This document shows positions 22,901 through 35,400 of a stretch of 64,000 bases of DNA, piece after piece. The position numbers and the translations under genes are program-made. Numbering within the stretch: the first letter of the stretch is position 1; each line of letters begins with the position of its first letter. The notes under the pieces are model-generated. The model did no database searches. It worked only from the letters and a program-made list of their open reading frames with translations, and had not been told where the DNA came from. Origin of the DNA: Apostichopus japonicus (lineage: Eukaryota > Echinodermata > Holothuroidea > Aspidochirotida > Stichopodidae); the NCBI RefSeq assembly GCF_037975245.1, contig NC_092563.1:25135960-25199959 (forward strand). The letters run 5' to 3'.

Positions 22901-25022
22901 TGTGCTAAACTCACGCACAAGGTCCTTGGACTGAACGTTACTTTATAAGCTCTGCTTTATTCATTATTTACACAGGTAATTCGCTAGGGCTTTCTGATGG
23001 AAGCCGTAGCGTTTATATGCTGAGGGGAAGCCATATTGGGAATTTATGTGTAAATTAATTTTTAGGTTTGTGTTATCATTATTTAGGAAGTGGAAATCTC
23101 AGGGGGCAGCTCCCCCCATCATCCACCCCGCAGATTACGGCCCTGGCGAGGCCGTAGCCCGAGTGAATCCGGCGATATAGGGTAATACCCCCGTGAGTGC
23201 ATTATCGTGCGATAAATTAACATTCAGTTTCATCTCAGAATGTTACAATTTTAATAAAAGCTATAAAAGAAAACTAACCAGCTATTGTCTCGAAAGGATA
23301 CCTCGTGTTCCTTACTTTAACAATAGTTTAAAGTCTCAAAACATAGTAACAATGTAACAATGAACAATTCCATGAAGGGAGTTTTTAAACCAACAGTTGA
23401 CTTTTGCAGTACGATGGCTTTAACATTTGATGGGACGGAAAATAGTGTGAACCAGTACATGAAACATTTACTTCGATTGGAGAATGACTCATTAATGTTC
23501 CTTGAAACGTGCATTTCTTGAATACATAAGTTGCTGTACTCCCGATCAGTAACGGTAGGCTTTAGGCTAGGCTAGGCTAGGCCTATCAGTTAGACGTTAC
23601 GTAAGGTTTAATATCGACAATGCTCTACCATTGGCTAGTCAACTGTGGACAATAACTGTCTTTCGATTCCTTGTATTCAGTGCTGCTTTCAGGACTTTTC
23701 GAACATTGCTTCGTTTGTTTCTTCGAAGCCTCCAATAACTTCTGATAGTATTACTAACGTTATGCCTACGTTTGTTTCGATGGCCTCTTAACGTCATAAT
23801 ATAAATAACTTTAATGCCAGCATTTTCTCGGAAATTTGGGTCATAATTTGGCCAAGGGGTGTATACACGGAGGGGTTTGTTGTCATATCTCACTTGATCT
23901 AGTTTAGTTTAGTTTAGTAGGAAAAAAAAGTATCAGGAGGGACACTCAAGTCCCCATCAAGGACCCTGTAGGAGAGGGGAAAAAAGCTGAAGACATAAAC
24001 ACTCAGACCCGATTACAATGCTTAAAGTGCTTGTCCAAAGCATTCTTCAACCCATTCACACTACTTGCAAGTACAACTTTGTAAGGCAAACCGTTCCACT
24101 CATTCACAACCCTATTAGAAAAAAGTTATGCCGAATATTAATTCTACTTTGTGACTTTTGGAGCTTAAGACTATGACCTCTTGTACAACTACTATTAGCT
24201 AACATGTCAGTTAAGGATAAATTCCGCAGAAGTTTTGTGATTGTTCGCTTTGAATTAGCTTAGGCAGCCAGCTGGGATCGGAAATAAGCTCATCGAGTTT
24301 TGCTGTTATTGTTGTTGTTGCAACTAATCGTGCGTTATCCATTGCTTCATGCACTGTCAGCTGACGACAACGGGCCAATCAGATTCGAGAAGTTGTTATC
24401 AAGTATGAATGAACATGGGTTAATTCAGTAAATAATCTTATTGTGTCACTTTGGATGTCCCTTTATGTCCTTTTGTCGCGTCAGTAAGTCAGTTAAGGCA
24501 GCCTACCGTATTGAAATAAAATGTCAACATTCAAACATGTTGACTTTGTAAGTCGAATATTTAACTAAATACGTTTTTTTTTATTGCAACTGTTTATCTT
24601 GGAGGCAATGTTAAAGCCGTGGCAATTCATATATCCCCGCGGCCTAACGCAACTTCTCACAAAATACAGAACACAACCGATTCCCCAATAATGGACATGT
24701 AGAAAACTCACGTTATTGCATACCTGTTAATTCAATAAATTTATCGCTACTAATCGTTGAAGATGGTCATTTTAGTTGAAAATATGATTTAATTATGTTA
24801 ATTATGATGTCCATCTTAGATTTTATGTCATTTTTTCTAATTGATAAAAAGATGCTTAGTTGTTGATCTCACCTTGATTGGTCTTTTCCATTCCGGATGG
24901 GTAAATCGAAGTACAATATGAGCGAGACATGAAAGTCCATATAACATCCAAGACGTGAAACTAAAGTAGTTCACCAAAGACTCAAAAATATTAGGAATCA
25001 CCATTAGTATGGCAAGCCCACC
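19905..25022 (-). CDS. SLC7A9-like: SLC7A9-like 3' module B1 (exons 9-11 only)
   Basis: Three exons paralogous to A exons 9, 10 and 11: 25022-24873 (150 nt), 20659-20491 (169 nt), 19999-19905 (95 nt, TAG). Lengths of the first two and all phases (0, 0, 1) equal those of gene A. They encode GGLAILMVIPN, VNYFSFTSWML, HPEWKRPIK, IPLIVPLIVVIFSIYLMMAP and a tail GYITRFLQKLLLSVPSRF ending STDS. No exons 1-8 are found between 25,022 and the A2 terminal exon at 29,052. The intron between its first two exons holds two old LINE fragments. B1 is either the 3' end of a gene truncated by the duplication break near 26,186, or an alternative 3' end for A2 exon 8. NIFESL replaces the expected NDFESL. Confidence 0.75.
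20491..20659 (-). CDS. SLC7A9-like: B1 exon 10
   Basis: 169 nt, phase 0 to 1. Encodes IPLIVPLIVV, MMAPIINDPSLPWLF and KMRLRIKCF. Acceptor TGATTAG, donor TTTG|GTAAGT. Confidence 0.85.
21165..22927 (-). mobile_element. 5'-truncated L2/CR1-group LINE, unit 1 copy
   Basis: Non-LTR retrotransposon remnant in the B9-B10 intron, transcribed leftward. Reverse transcriptase pieces: NYRPVSNLPFVSKVLEKVV, LDLSAAFDTVDH, GVPQGSVLG and the catalytic YADD, then the C-terminal LHWLPVSQRIRFK and YGNRAFCVAGPRLWNELP. The 3' end has an (ATT)n tail. Flanked by GGACTTAA (21157-21164) and GGACTGAA (22928-22935). Frame is broken several times, and about 183 bp present in the unit 2 copy is deleted near 22,895. Pseudogenic. 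Confidence 0.85.
23900..24250 (-). mobile_element. 3' end of a second CR1-like LINE, unit 1 copy
   Basis: Minus strand encodes the C-terminal signature FFSNRVVNEWNGLPYKVVLA, then NGLKNALDKHFKH and a stop, followed by a short 3' UTR and an (AAACT)n tail at 23900-23920. This WN-LP motif marks the C-terminus of CR1-group ORF2 proteins. Heavily 5' truncated. Confidence 0.65.
24873..25022 (-). CDS. SLC7A9-like: B1 exon 9
   Basis: 150 nt, phase 0 to 0, acceptor TTTAAAG, donor AAG|GTGAGA. Encodes GGLAILMVIPNIFESLVNYF to HPEWKRPIK. Confidence 0.85.
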
Positions 25023-25384
25023 CTTTAAAGGAAAACAATCATAATAATGGTATAAATACATATTGTAATAGAGGCTACATTATATTTCAATTTCAAACAT
25101 ATTCACCAAGAAACTACATTGCTTTTGATGTTTCATTTCATTTATTTCATTTCTTTGTTTTTTTTTCACATAAATATTTGTGTTTTTCACATCAATAAAT
25201 GTTGTAGGAAAGCAAACTTTGTCTCCTTGACGACATTATCAAAGAGCCTGGTCATCTTTCTAAAGCAATGTAGGCCTATAAGTCACAGTAAATAGCCATG
25301 AAGTTGGAAAAATTGTTTATTCTACGAAATCCCAGATATTCAAAAGAGTTTCCGAATAATGGGTGTAAATTGCATTAATTTTAG

Positions 25385-25457
25385 TAACATGTGTGAGGAT
25401 CGCACTCACGACCTTCAGATGATGAGACTGACGCGCTGCCGACTGCGCCAACGGGGC
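25385..25457 (-). pseudogene. tRNA-Met relic
   Basis: Acceptor 3' strand and T-loop mutated (GTGCGATCC), extra anticodon-loop change. Array edge copy. Confidence 0.7.
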
Positions 25458-25678
25458 TTGCTGATACATAACATAATGTCTCTTCTATGGAAATGGTAGC
25501 TAAGTCAATGATAAATTTAAAATACAGACCAGTGTCGCATATAATGTTAAAAGATTTTTGAAATTGTATGAAGAGTTTTGCTACGCATTAAGCGTCCCTA
25601 AAAGCAAACAGAATTTAAAAATGAACAGACATTGAATGTAGAAGTTCAGGCTTTCATGAATAAAACTGATAGCATGCC

Positions 25679-25751
25679 TGCCACGTGTGAGGCTCGAACT
25701 CACGACCTTCAGATTATGAGACTGACGCGCTGCCGACTGCGCCAACGAGGC
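25679..25751 (-). tRNA. tRNA-Met: tRNA-Met (CAT), consensus copy
   Basis: Folds as an elongator tRNA-Met: D stem GCGC/GCGC, anticodon loop CTCATAA, T arm GTGAG-TTCGAGC-CTCAC, A box TGGCGCAGTCGG. A TTTT stop for Pol III lies about 15 nt past the 3' end. Acceptor GCCTCGT/ACGTGGC has one T4-T69 mismatch. Confidence 0.8.
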
Positions 25752-25973
25752 TTGCTGATACATAACAGAATGTGTCTACTATTGGAATGGTAGCTAAGTC
25801 AATGATAAATTTAAAATACAGACCAGTGTCGCTTATAATGTTAAAAGATGTTTGAAATTGTATGAAGAGTTTTTCTACGTGTTAAGCGTTCCTAAAAGCA
25901 AACAGAACTTAAAAAATGAACAGACGTTGTATGTAGAAGTTCATGCTTTCATGAATAAAACTGATAGCATGCC

Positions 25974-26046
25974 TGCCACGTGTGAGGCTCGAACTCACGA
26001 CCTTCAGATTATGAGACTGACGCGCTGCCGACTGCGCCAACGAGGC
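25974..26046 (-). tRNA. tRNA-Met: tRNA-Met (CAT), consensus copy
   Basis: Identical to the consensus body, including the T4-T69 mismatch. Last copy before the duplication junction. Confidence 0.8.
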
Positions 26047-26185
26047 TTGCTGATACATAACAGAATGTCTCTACTATGGAAATGGTAGCTAAGTCAATGA
26101 TCAATTTAAAATACAGACCAGTGTCGCATATAATGTTAAAAGATGTTTGAAATTGTATGAGGAGTTTTTCTACGTGTTAAGCGTT

Positions 26186-28910
26186 GAATGAAAAAAACTA
26201 TTGGGAAAAGCTTGGTTCTCAGGCAAAAGTGTACATCTGGTTGGTCATTTTCAAGCCCGAGAAGTGCCATTTCCGGTGATCTGGGGGCTATCAAAACCAG
26301 AAATTTTCATGTACGCTGCGCGCCAACCAATGGTGGCACTCCGCTTAGATAGTTATTCGCTTGCACCCAAGCAAATGCCCTCCCCAATATTTGAAACAAA
26401 TCGCCGCCCCTGACCATGGCCATATATATATTCCATTGTTCTCGTAGCTTTACCGGAATGTGGTGCTAGATCATGACATCAATTGTTGCTGAATATACAT
26501 TCAAGGAGTACTATAAGAGTTGAGTGCTACAATTATAGGGAGTACGTCACATGACCCTCCATGATTGGTATACGATTTCCTTCAGTGGAGTGAGTCTTCC
26601 AGATCTAATATAATTTGATAATGTGTCCGTTTCAGGCTGAACGACATTAGCTAAAAACATGTTTGGTTTTCAAGTTCCAAAACTCATTTTGAGGAATTAT
26701 ACAAGCTCACCAGGAATTGATTGGTCATAGTGGGCAAAAACAAACAAAGAACAAAACATTTTCCCATTTTATCATTGATAAAACCATAAACAGGCGCATG
26801 GTTACATAGATTAATGACATGGAGTATTAATGCAGAAACTTTCAAATGATCAATAAAATAAACTTCTCAAAAAAGCAGTTACAAACTAATCACCCATTTT
26901 CTTTGACTTTTATTCGTGACGTGTTTTATGTTTCATCTTCTTTATATCATTGTACAACACCAGTTTATAATTTCTAAATGCACATTTTCTGCCCTGCCTC
27001 TACTTATCTCTACGTATCATATCTAAAAATCAATATTTCAGATATAAACCTTCTTACCACTTTTCATTGATCACTTTGCCAAAACGTGAATAAGATGCAA
27101 ATCAATGTAGAAAAACAGACGTAAACATCAGCATAATTTTGAAATTTATATAGTAGACATGATTTCCTGAAGAATGCTAAAGTAATTATCGTTTCGTTTG
27201 AAGGATATCAAAACATAAAATGTATGATGTAATATTCTCATGTATCAATTAGAGATTTGTTGTTAAAATCCTAGTTTTACATTTTTACAACGATATAATA
27301 TATTGATTGTTACCGAATAATCAATAGTGGAATATCTGATAATTAAGTAAGCTGATATTATCATGAGCAAACTTATTTGTTAACAATGAAAGTTAGAGAA
27401 TGGAAAGTTAACAATGAAGGAAAACAATTTAATAAACTTAATTACTTCTTGCTAGTTTTCGTCAACAGTAATTGTGTAGCAATACGAGAACGTAACACAA
27501 AACTACAGGTCACAACATATAGGCCGTATACTTTGGTATGTTGTTAAAGAAAATACACTTTTAATGACATCTTTATCAAGTCTCTAAATACTGGTGGATT
27601 TCAGCTCAAAATTGCCAAATATACATAAGATTCGATATTATCTCTTGGAAAATAAAGAAATCAATTTGATAGTCACTTAAAATATCATATTGCATTGACA
27701 TGAACCAGCAGGAAGAGCCAAAATATTTGATATGAACAACTCTGAGTAAAGAAGCTTTGTAAAATAGTTACTTCATGTTTGAAAACTAACCTCATGGAAT
27801 GCAATTTTCGCCTGCCTGGGGCTGTTGAAGGATATATGTTTATGGCATCCTAAAATAACTGTTGAGAATACCTTCGATTGGTTTTTAGTAATTAACTCTA
27901 AAAGTACACAACAAGGACAACAACACTACACCAAACTATATGATTTAACAAAATAAAACCACAACCAACCAACCAATCGACCAAAAAAAAAAGTGTGACG
28001 TCACGGATTCACGTTGTTCACTTACGCGTCCCTGTTTGGACAGTCCAACAAACAATTGTAAAGAGCTCTTTTCGGTGAACCGGGTTTCCGAAAACACCCT
28101 CATGTTACACAGACTCATGTTACTATAAATGCATGGTCGGAAACACTCCCCTCCTGCACTCCCCTCCCACTCCTTCCATTCCCCTCCCTCCCTCCCTCCT
28201 CCCCCTCCTCCTCCTCCAGCCAACCCTCTTCTGCTGTAAGTAATTTATTCATGCCCCACTAAAACAAGAAAAAACACCCAAATAATACACATTTCAATTA
28301 GTCTGAGGAATCTGTCGTCGCCAATAGTTTCTTTATTATGCACAGGCTCAATAGAAGCAAACTGGAATATGTGACGTCACAACTATGTCCTTTTCAGTCA
28401 AATTTAAAACGTGCTGTTTATGTCATTGTTTTTATTTTAAATTTAATCTTTTGTAGGCTAATTACGTCACATGCAACTGTCAATAATTCTATGGGACATG
28501 CGGTTCAAACGAGGTTTAATGAATGAAAGGAATGCGAATCCGTGACGTCATAATCATGATCTTACTACATATTCATTCAGGGGTGGGGGCTGGGAATTGA
28601 GGGTTGAGGTAATTTTTAAAATGCCATTTTCTCTCAGCCAGTGATTAAGAGGAATATATGGTTCAATGTAATGTTATATTGTTTATTTTCGGTAAACATT
28701 GAAATCTCTGAACTATTATTGTTTGTTTATAACATATCTACCTATTTATATAGAAATCATTCTTTTCAAAGCAAACACAAAGTAAATATTCAAAATGCTC
28801 GGAAATATATATGATATTAACATTGATAGGAGAAAAAACCCCATCTGTTTCCACCCGTTGTAAGAAAGCAAGTTTTAGTTGGATAACAAATTTAACAGTT
28901 CTTGATTTCA
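26186..28910. other. Start of unit 2, no gene recognised
   Basis: AT-rich DNA between the duplication junction and the A2 polyadenylation signal. Holds the CRE cluster and a pyrimidine-rich tract (28,143-28,225). Short open frames here lack domains or splice support. Confidence 0.55.
27996..28550. promoter_or_regulatory. Cluster of CRE (TGACGTCA) sites
   Basis: Three perfect palindromic CREs at 27996-28003, 28372-28379 and 28543-28550, plus TTACGTCA at 28462-28469, within 555 bp between the A2 terminal exon and B1. CREB/ATF-type factors bind this motif. It might mark an enhancer or a promoter for a B-side transcript. No exon was recognised beside it. Confidence 0.35.
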
Positions 28911-28916
28911 TTTATT
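28911..28916 (-). promoter_or_regulatory. A2 polyadenylation signal AATAAA
   Basis: A perfect AATAAA on the minus strand, 33 nt downstream of the A2 stop codon. Position fits a short 3' UTR; cleavage site not identifiable. Confidence 0.5.
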
Positions 28917-28948
28917 TTTTTCTTTACAAAAACAAAACAAAAACTAAT

Positions 28949-29052
28949 TCACATTTGTTTCTCTTGCTCTGATAAACTGATGTCGTCCTCGGGGGCGACG
29001 TAATACGACGGTGCAACCTGCAATAGTCTTTGGAAGAAAGTCGTGATGTGGC
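28949..29052 (-). CDS. SLC7A9-like: A2 exon 11 (terminal, stop codon)
   Basis: 104 nt after acceptor TTTCATAG. Encodes [23 protein letters not shown] and EKQM, then TGA. It is paralogous to the B terminal exons and resembles the C-terminal cytosolic helix of b(0,+)AT. Too short for routine ORF detection. Confidence 0.88.
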
Positions 29053-30554
29053 CTATGAAATGAAAAAAAAAAATGTTAAGGAAAATGAATTAGGTTTTGA
29101 CGCCGATTAATCGAGTTCCAAAGGAAATGTATATGCTATAATTGATTAATTATGAAGTGGCTTTCAGAGTTGTTACTCAAGAATATCGACGAAGACAGCC
29201 ATGTTATAGACCAAGTGTCAAATATGTCTTCATAACTCCATTGTATAATAATTCATGCGCGCATGAATAGATATTTTTTTTTGCATTTACACATTTACAC
29301 ACACATTGAGCTCACAATAAATAGGACCAAGCCTTACTAGCCTGCAATTCTGTCTTGTATCACAGTCAAGTCACGAAAAAAATGGGAAGAAATAATAATG
29401 AGCAATCTTATTAGTTTAACAATATTGTCTTTTTAGCAACTTCAGATTGGAGCTACCAAGGGCCAGTAGCTCAAAGGCAAAAACTTCCTCTCAAAAAGTG
29501 CAAGTCTCTGGTTATAAGCAAATATTGAAACGACGTGTTAGTATATATTTACTTATAGCTGGTAGGTGTCACACACGTATCAAGCAAGACACTGTTTCAT
29601 CACTGGACTTGGAGTTTTTGAAGTTTTGTTCTTTTTGTTAAAAGTCAGTCTGCATATAAGGTGTGGTTTTTATTAAATATGTCATGGAGATCGTTATGTC
29701 CCATATATTCATGTATGGTTAGAGGTCGTTGGAAGTTATACGACTTTGATATATGATGGCTGACTTGCTTTGATTTTCTGTACATTGTTATGTAAACATA
29801 ACACGCTGCCGACAAAATTCTCCTATGACAAATGCAAAAGGTATACACCAGTCTTGAGAACCACTCAAAAATGAAATAGCTGTGGTCTAAATAGTTGATA
29901 CAAAATGCAAGCATGCCTTGTTGTTTTTGTTTTTCTATATAGAGAGTTGTCCCCATTTTCTCTACATAGGGCGTGTAGCTTACTGGAAGGAAAACCATCG
30001 CTGTATAAGCTTTGCTCATATATAGTAAGTTTACAGTGTTAAAGTAACCTTCACGGTTTGAAAAACGTAAAGTTTCATTTTTGATTGAAAGGTTCTATAG
30101 TCTCACTGTGACCTATTCTGATGCACATAGGTTTACTTATAGTTCCTGAAAACAACCAGGTTTATTACCATATTCCATTACCAATTATATTTCCATTAGG
30201 TTAACTATTGTCTTATGATCTCTGTAGCTTTTGTCCCCCACCCTCCCTATCGAACAAGATGACATTAGCAGACCATTAAAAAAAAAATATCATAACGCTG
30301 TCTGCCCCAATACATATTTGCAAAGTATAGGCACGCATGCGCTCTTCCATATCTACAGTAGATATGGAAGAGCGCATGCGTGCCGTAGCTGTAACTGAGA
30401 ATTGTTTGGTCGGTTGTTCCTTTCGGACATAATAATAATATATATTTAATAAAGAAGGGCAAGGTATATTGTTGGCCAATAGCTTCACATCTTGTGCTAA
30501 CGTTACGCGTATAAAAATACATTGCATGTATCTCTTTTGCTACCGTATATATAT

Positions 30555-30605
<51 letters not shown>

Positions 30606-32429
30606 TATATATATTATATATATTATATATATTATATATATTATATATATATTTATTTATTCATTTATATTTTCATCTATAGTAAAAACAGGGAAAATGA
30701 AAAGCAAAATACATACCCATCACTTTTGGTGAATATTTACGGAGAACCAGTGGGTAGTACAGGAACAGTCCAGCAATGATGAAGATACTCGCATAAAGGT
30801 AACCAAATTCCGGGGAATCAATAATGGGGGCGATCACGAGGTAAACCGATGCAATAACAAATATGATCGGAAGTACCAGTGGAACCTAATTGTTTACCAT
30901 GACAAAGAAAAGGACAATAGGAGACAAAATATTAAACGTGTATGACTACATCCCACACTAAGATAATTTAAAACTATCAACACACAGAATCGTCCTATTG
31001 AAAACAGTAACCTTACCCTATGTTAGCAACCCCCTCTCCCTCTCTTTCTCCCTCCACCTCTCCCTCCACCTCTCCCTCTTCCTCTCCCTCCACCTCTCCC
31101 TCTCCCTCCACCTCTCCCTGTCCCTCCATCTCTCCCTCTCCCTCTCCCTCACCCTCCACCTCTCCCTCACCCTCCACCTCTCCCTCACCCTCCACCTCTC
31201 CCTCACCCTCCACCTCTCCCTCACCCTCCACCTCTCCCTCACCCTCCACCTCCCCTCTCCCTCTCCCTCTCCCTCACCCTCCACCTCTCCCTCACCCTCC
31301 ACCTCTCCCTCACCCTCCACCTCCCCTCTCCCTCCACCTCTCCCTCACCCTCCACCTCTCCCTCACCCTCCACCTCTCCCTCACCCTCCACCTCTCCCTC
31401 ACCCTCCACCTCTCCCTCACCCTCCACCTCTCCCTCACCCTCACCCTCCACCTCTCCCTCACCCTCCACCTCCCCTCTCCCTCCACCCCCCTCTCCCTCC
31501 ACCTCTCCCTCTCCCTCACCCTCCACCCCTCCCTCACCCTCCACCTCTCCCTCCACCTCCTCTCTCCCTCCACCTCCCCTCTCCCTCCACCTCTCCCTCT
31601 CCCTCCACCTCTCCCTATCCGTCCATCTCTCCTTCTCCCTCTCCCTCACCCCCCACCTCTCCCTCACCCTCCACCTCTCCCTCTCCGTCCATCTCTCCTT
31701 CTCCCTCTCCCTCACCCCCCACCTCTCCCTCACCCTCCACCTCTCCCTCTCCCTCTCACTCACCCCCATCACCTTTCCTTTTACAATTCCCCCCAAAATT
31801 GTTCATTGTTTACTAGCGTCCTCGATTATATGAGTTTCTAAATTCTGAGTTACCTTGACTGGTCGTTTCCATTTTGGGTGCCTAAACCGTAGCACTATGA
31901 CAGCAAGGGTAGCAAGGCCGTAAAATATCCAAGCAGAGAAACTGAAATAGTTCACCAGTGTATCGAAATCATTGGGAATCAACATAGCAATCGCTAACAC
32001 TCCCTGGCAAGAAAAAGGAAAAGACATAAATGATCAAACTTGCATGGCTATTGGCCGTTTCATATTAATGACGCACCATTCCAGTCTCGTGCATTCTGCG
32101 TTCTATATCGTGTACAAATGAATGAAACATATTTTGATACAAAGGTTTATACAATTATCATGATATATGTATAGGCTATATATATATATATATATATATA
32201 TCCATACATATACAGCTTTCCAGCATTTTCTCTAAAATTGATTTTTTGATTAATTAATGGTGTGACACTTACCGTGAACATCAAAGCGGGTTGGGGAGTA
32301 ATTCGTTTTGTGTGTACCATGGATAAAATTTCAAGAGTATGTCCTTCCCGGCCAGCCACGTAAGCTAATCTGGAAGAGAAAAGAGTTTTATATGCGTGGT
32401 GTAATTTCATTGTTACGAAACTGCCAAAT

Positions 32430-32463
<34 letters not shown>

Positions 32464-35400
32464 CGATTTATTAATTGGGGGGGGTGAGCCGAATTCTTGT
32501 TAATTCTTGACACGACAGAAATTTCTCGCCATCACAGCATCTTAGAATGAGCTATAATTGATAGATAAAAAATATATATAAAAATCTATTTATTTTACCT
32601 TCCAGCTGTAAAAAGAGTTCCATTTGCAGCACCGAATGTTGAGCAGCAGACAAAAACTGGAATAATCCAGGCAACTGGACCTAGGGTTCGATTAGCAAAG
32701 GTCTGCGAGAGATCGGGGAAAAAACGGGTAAGTATTGATTGTACTAATTTTAAGTTATAAAACTCTAAACTGTAACTCTAAATAATTAATGTATCTACAC
32801 CAAATTATGATAGAAGAAAAAAGAAGAGGGGTGGGGGTGGGAGTGGGGGTGGGGATGTGAATAGCTAATACCCAACTTATAACTGCTTAGTTTGTAATGG
32901 CATGTTTAGACTTGTTGAAGTCCTCTACAAGGTATATGTGAATGGAAATCAACAGCATGATATCTCCCAAACCTGATTATGTTATTTGTTCGTAGTTATT
33001 TAGGAGAGTTGTCCATCATAGTCTTTCCTTCAACAGAGTTTGTATTATTGACCTCGTCTTACATTCTTTAAATTTTAAATGATATAAAAAACTTAAAAAC
33101 TTAACAACTAAATAATCAGCAACCCAAATGAGCTAGAAGAGAAGTCTTGTCCATCATAAGCATTTCTTGTAGTACATGATATACTTGTCATGGATGGGTC
33201 TGATTCGCCTAAACGCCTTCCACTGCCGTATGTACAATGCAGATAAATAATACAATATGCAAACAGCCAGGAGGGAGATTAAAGTCAGACTGCTGGATAT
33301 CTAAGTTTAATGCTTGGATTTACAGCCTAGACATATCACTAAGCGAAGAATGCTCGTATACTCATCAGTAGCCAAAACAAACAGACAAAAATAAACAAAT
33401 AACGAAAAATAGAAGAAGAAAAAACAAAACAAGACCCACACGAATTGTGGAATTGGAATCAATGGTATATATATTTTTGGTTACCTAATGATTTTTGTAT
33501 TTGAACAATAAAAAGTGTTTTATGTGATATTAACCATCTTGAACATTTTGACGTCACCTTAAAGTTTCCATATAAATCAGATTTAGTTATATACGTTGTA
33601 TGTGTTCTCATAGGTTTTGAAGATATACTTGACAACATAAAACATGTCTCAGTAAGCCTGGAATTTGATTTTTACATCAGTTCCTCTCGGACAATTAATT
33701 GCTAATTCTACTTTAGTATGTAAATGTTTGTATGTGTGTATGTACATATGTATGGTATGTGTGTGTGTTTGTATGTATATACGTGTGTATGTATGTATGT
33801 CTATGTTCAAATATCTCACCACAGCGACGGCGGATGTTGACAGCATCTCGGCTGGTGACATTACTGCAAAATAGGCAATATTTGTCAACAAATACACGAC
33901 AGTAACCAGCGGAATACCAATGATGATACCCAAAGGTAGGTTTCTGTTTAACAAAAGAGAAAACAATAGTTAAATTTGATTCATAGTGTTGTTGATTATA
34001 CATAAATGAATGTTACCTCCAAATTTAACTTTTATTTTTATTTCTCTGACTTTATTTTATTGTTTCAATTACCACAATTACATTTTAATGTTCAAATTTC
34101 AAACGTGTTCGGGGCGGGAACGTTGAATTTCGACGATATGTTAATGCTTTCATAATTATGCAAAATAACCATTCAAAAATTCAAGGTAGAGGTTAGTATT
34201 TAAACCACTCGAGATGTTGTATTTACTCAATGCAATCTAAACACTTTCTGAAAGCTATTCGACTAGAAGAAGTACCTTGAAATATGTTGAAATATAAATA
34301 TAAATATTAACAATTAATATAAATAACAATATTTTTTATCTATGGTAATATTAAACACCGGTTGTAAACAATATTAATGGCAGCTAACTATTTATATATG
34401 TTTCATATTAATTTCAGTCCACGAGAGGAAAATTTTTGTAGTTAGGCTCTGTGATGTTCAAAACAAACATTTTATGTTGACTTTGTGCCAAGCAGTAGTT
34501 TATTCATTAACAGCAGTCTGTGATAACCAAAATAAGTTATAATCTTTAAAATTACAGTTACGCTTTACATCGTTAGCCAAAAGGAATATTTTCAATCAAT
34601 TATAAAGTTTTCTTTTCTTGTGTTTGTTTGATACCAAAAAGTTGTAAATAAAGAAATTGATAAAGTTTAAAAGCTCATGATTAACCTGAAGGGGTTTATC
34701 AGTTCTTCTGTGATAAAATTCAACTGGTTCCTGAAAGATATAATAGTTATAATGTTATATATGTTTGTTATTTTATATTAAATTCAATGCGAGAATTGAA
34801 GGGAAGAAAGTTAAAAAATTATATAATTGTTTTAAAGGGGGAAGCTATGTAAACCAATATAATGATCTATGAGCAAACAGTTGCCTATATGAGCTAAGAG
34901 AGGGACATGGGTATCACGTCTTAAACTACCAATTAATTAAAGTTTTATATTAAAAAAAAACCTTTTACCCGATATGATGCACTTACCAGCCATCATATGC
35001 CCAGAGTCCTTGGTAGAAGGCGATCCCGTAGGCGAAGACGTTTGACGAAGAACCTTTAAAGGAGGTTTTCGGATTTAGATATTCGGTATTTCCTGTGAAA
35101 CAAAAACATTAAATGGTTGAGTGTTATTTCAACAAAATAGCGGTAAAGAAAATAGAATTTGGGCAATCCTTTCCATTGTTTAAAGTATTTGCCTCTGCAA
35201 TATGTGTAAATTAATAATGAAATCTTTCGGAATACTCCCTTAAAAGGCATCGAAGACTCGCCCCAAACAGCGTGCCGCCATCTTTAAAAAGTTAACCTTC
35301 CGTTGCTTGCAAGTGAAGTTTTTCGCTTGTCGCTACAAAATGCAGACAGTAATGAAACGTGATACCTTGTTATCGTTAGCTGGACCTGAGATCAGGGAGT

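Larger units (their letters stand above)
1..26185. repeat. Tandem segmental duplication, unit 1 (right-hand part)
   Basis: Base 1 onward aligns with about 29,536 onward through introns, exons, LINE fragments and the start of the tRNA array. By eye the copies differ by a few per cent plus indels. The unit ends abruptly near 26,185, where a tRNA repeat breaks off after GTTAAGCGTT. Confidence 0.9.
25385..26185. repeat. tRNA-Met array, unit 1 (three repeats)
   Basis: Three repeats next to B1 exon 9. It ends at the duplication junction, so the breakpoint lies inside the array. Confidence 0.88.

Noticed and set aside
23639-23893. 84-codon basic open frame, also at 48,970-49,224
   Set aside because: Conservation is explained by the segmental duplication; it lies within the B intron and has no recognised domain or splice context.
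30469-30779. Ile/Tyr-repeat open frames
   Set aside because: Translation of a TA microsatellite.
30998-31841. Overlapping open frames of 185-273 codons on both strands, rich in Leu/Pro/Ser or Glu/Arg/Gly
   Set aside because: They run through an 18-bp minisatellite with no stop in most frames; no start context or domain; the region is an intron of A2.
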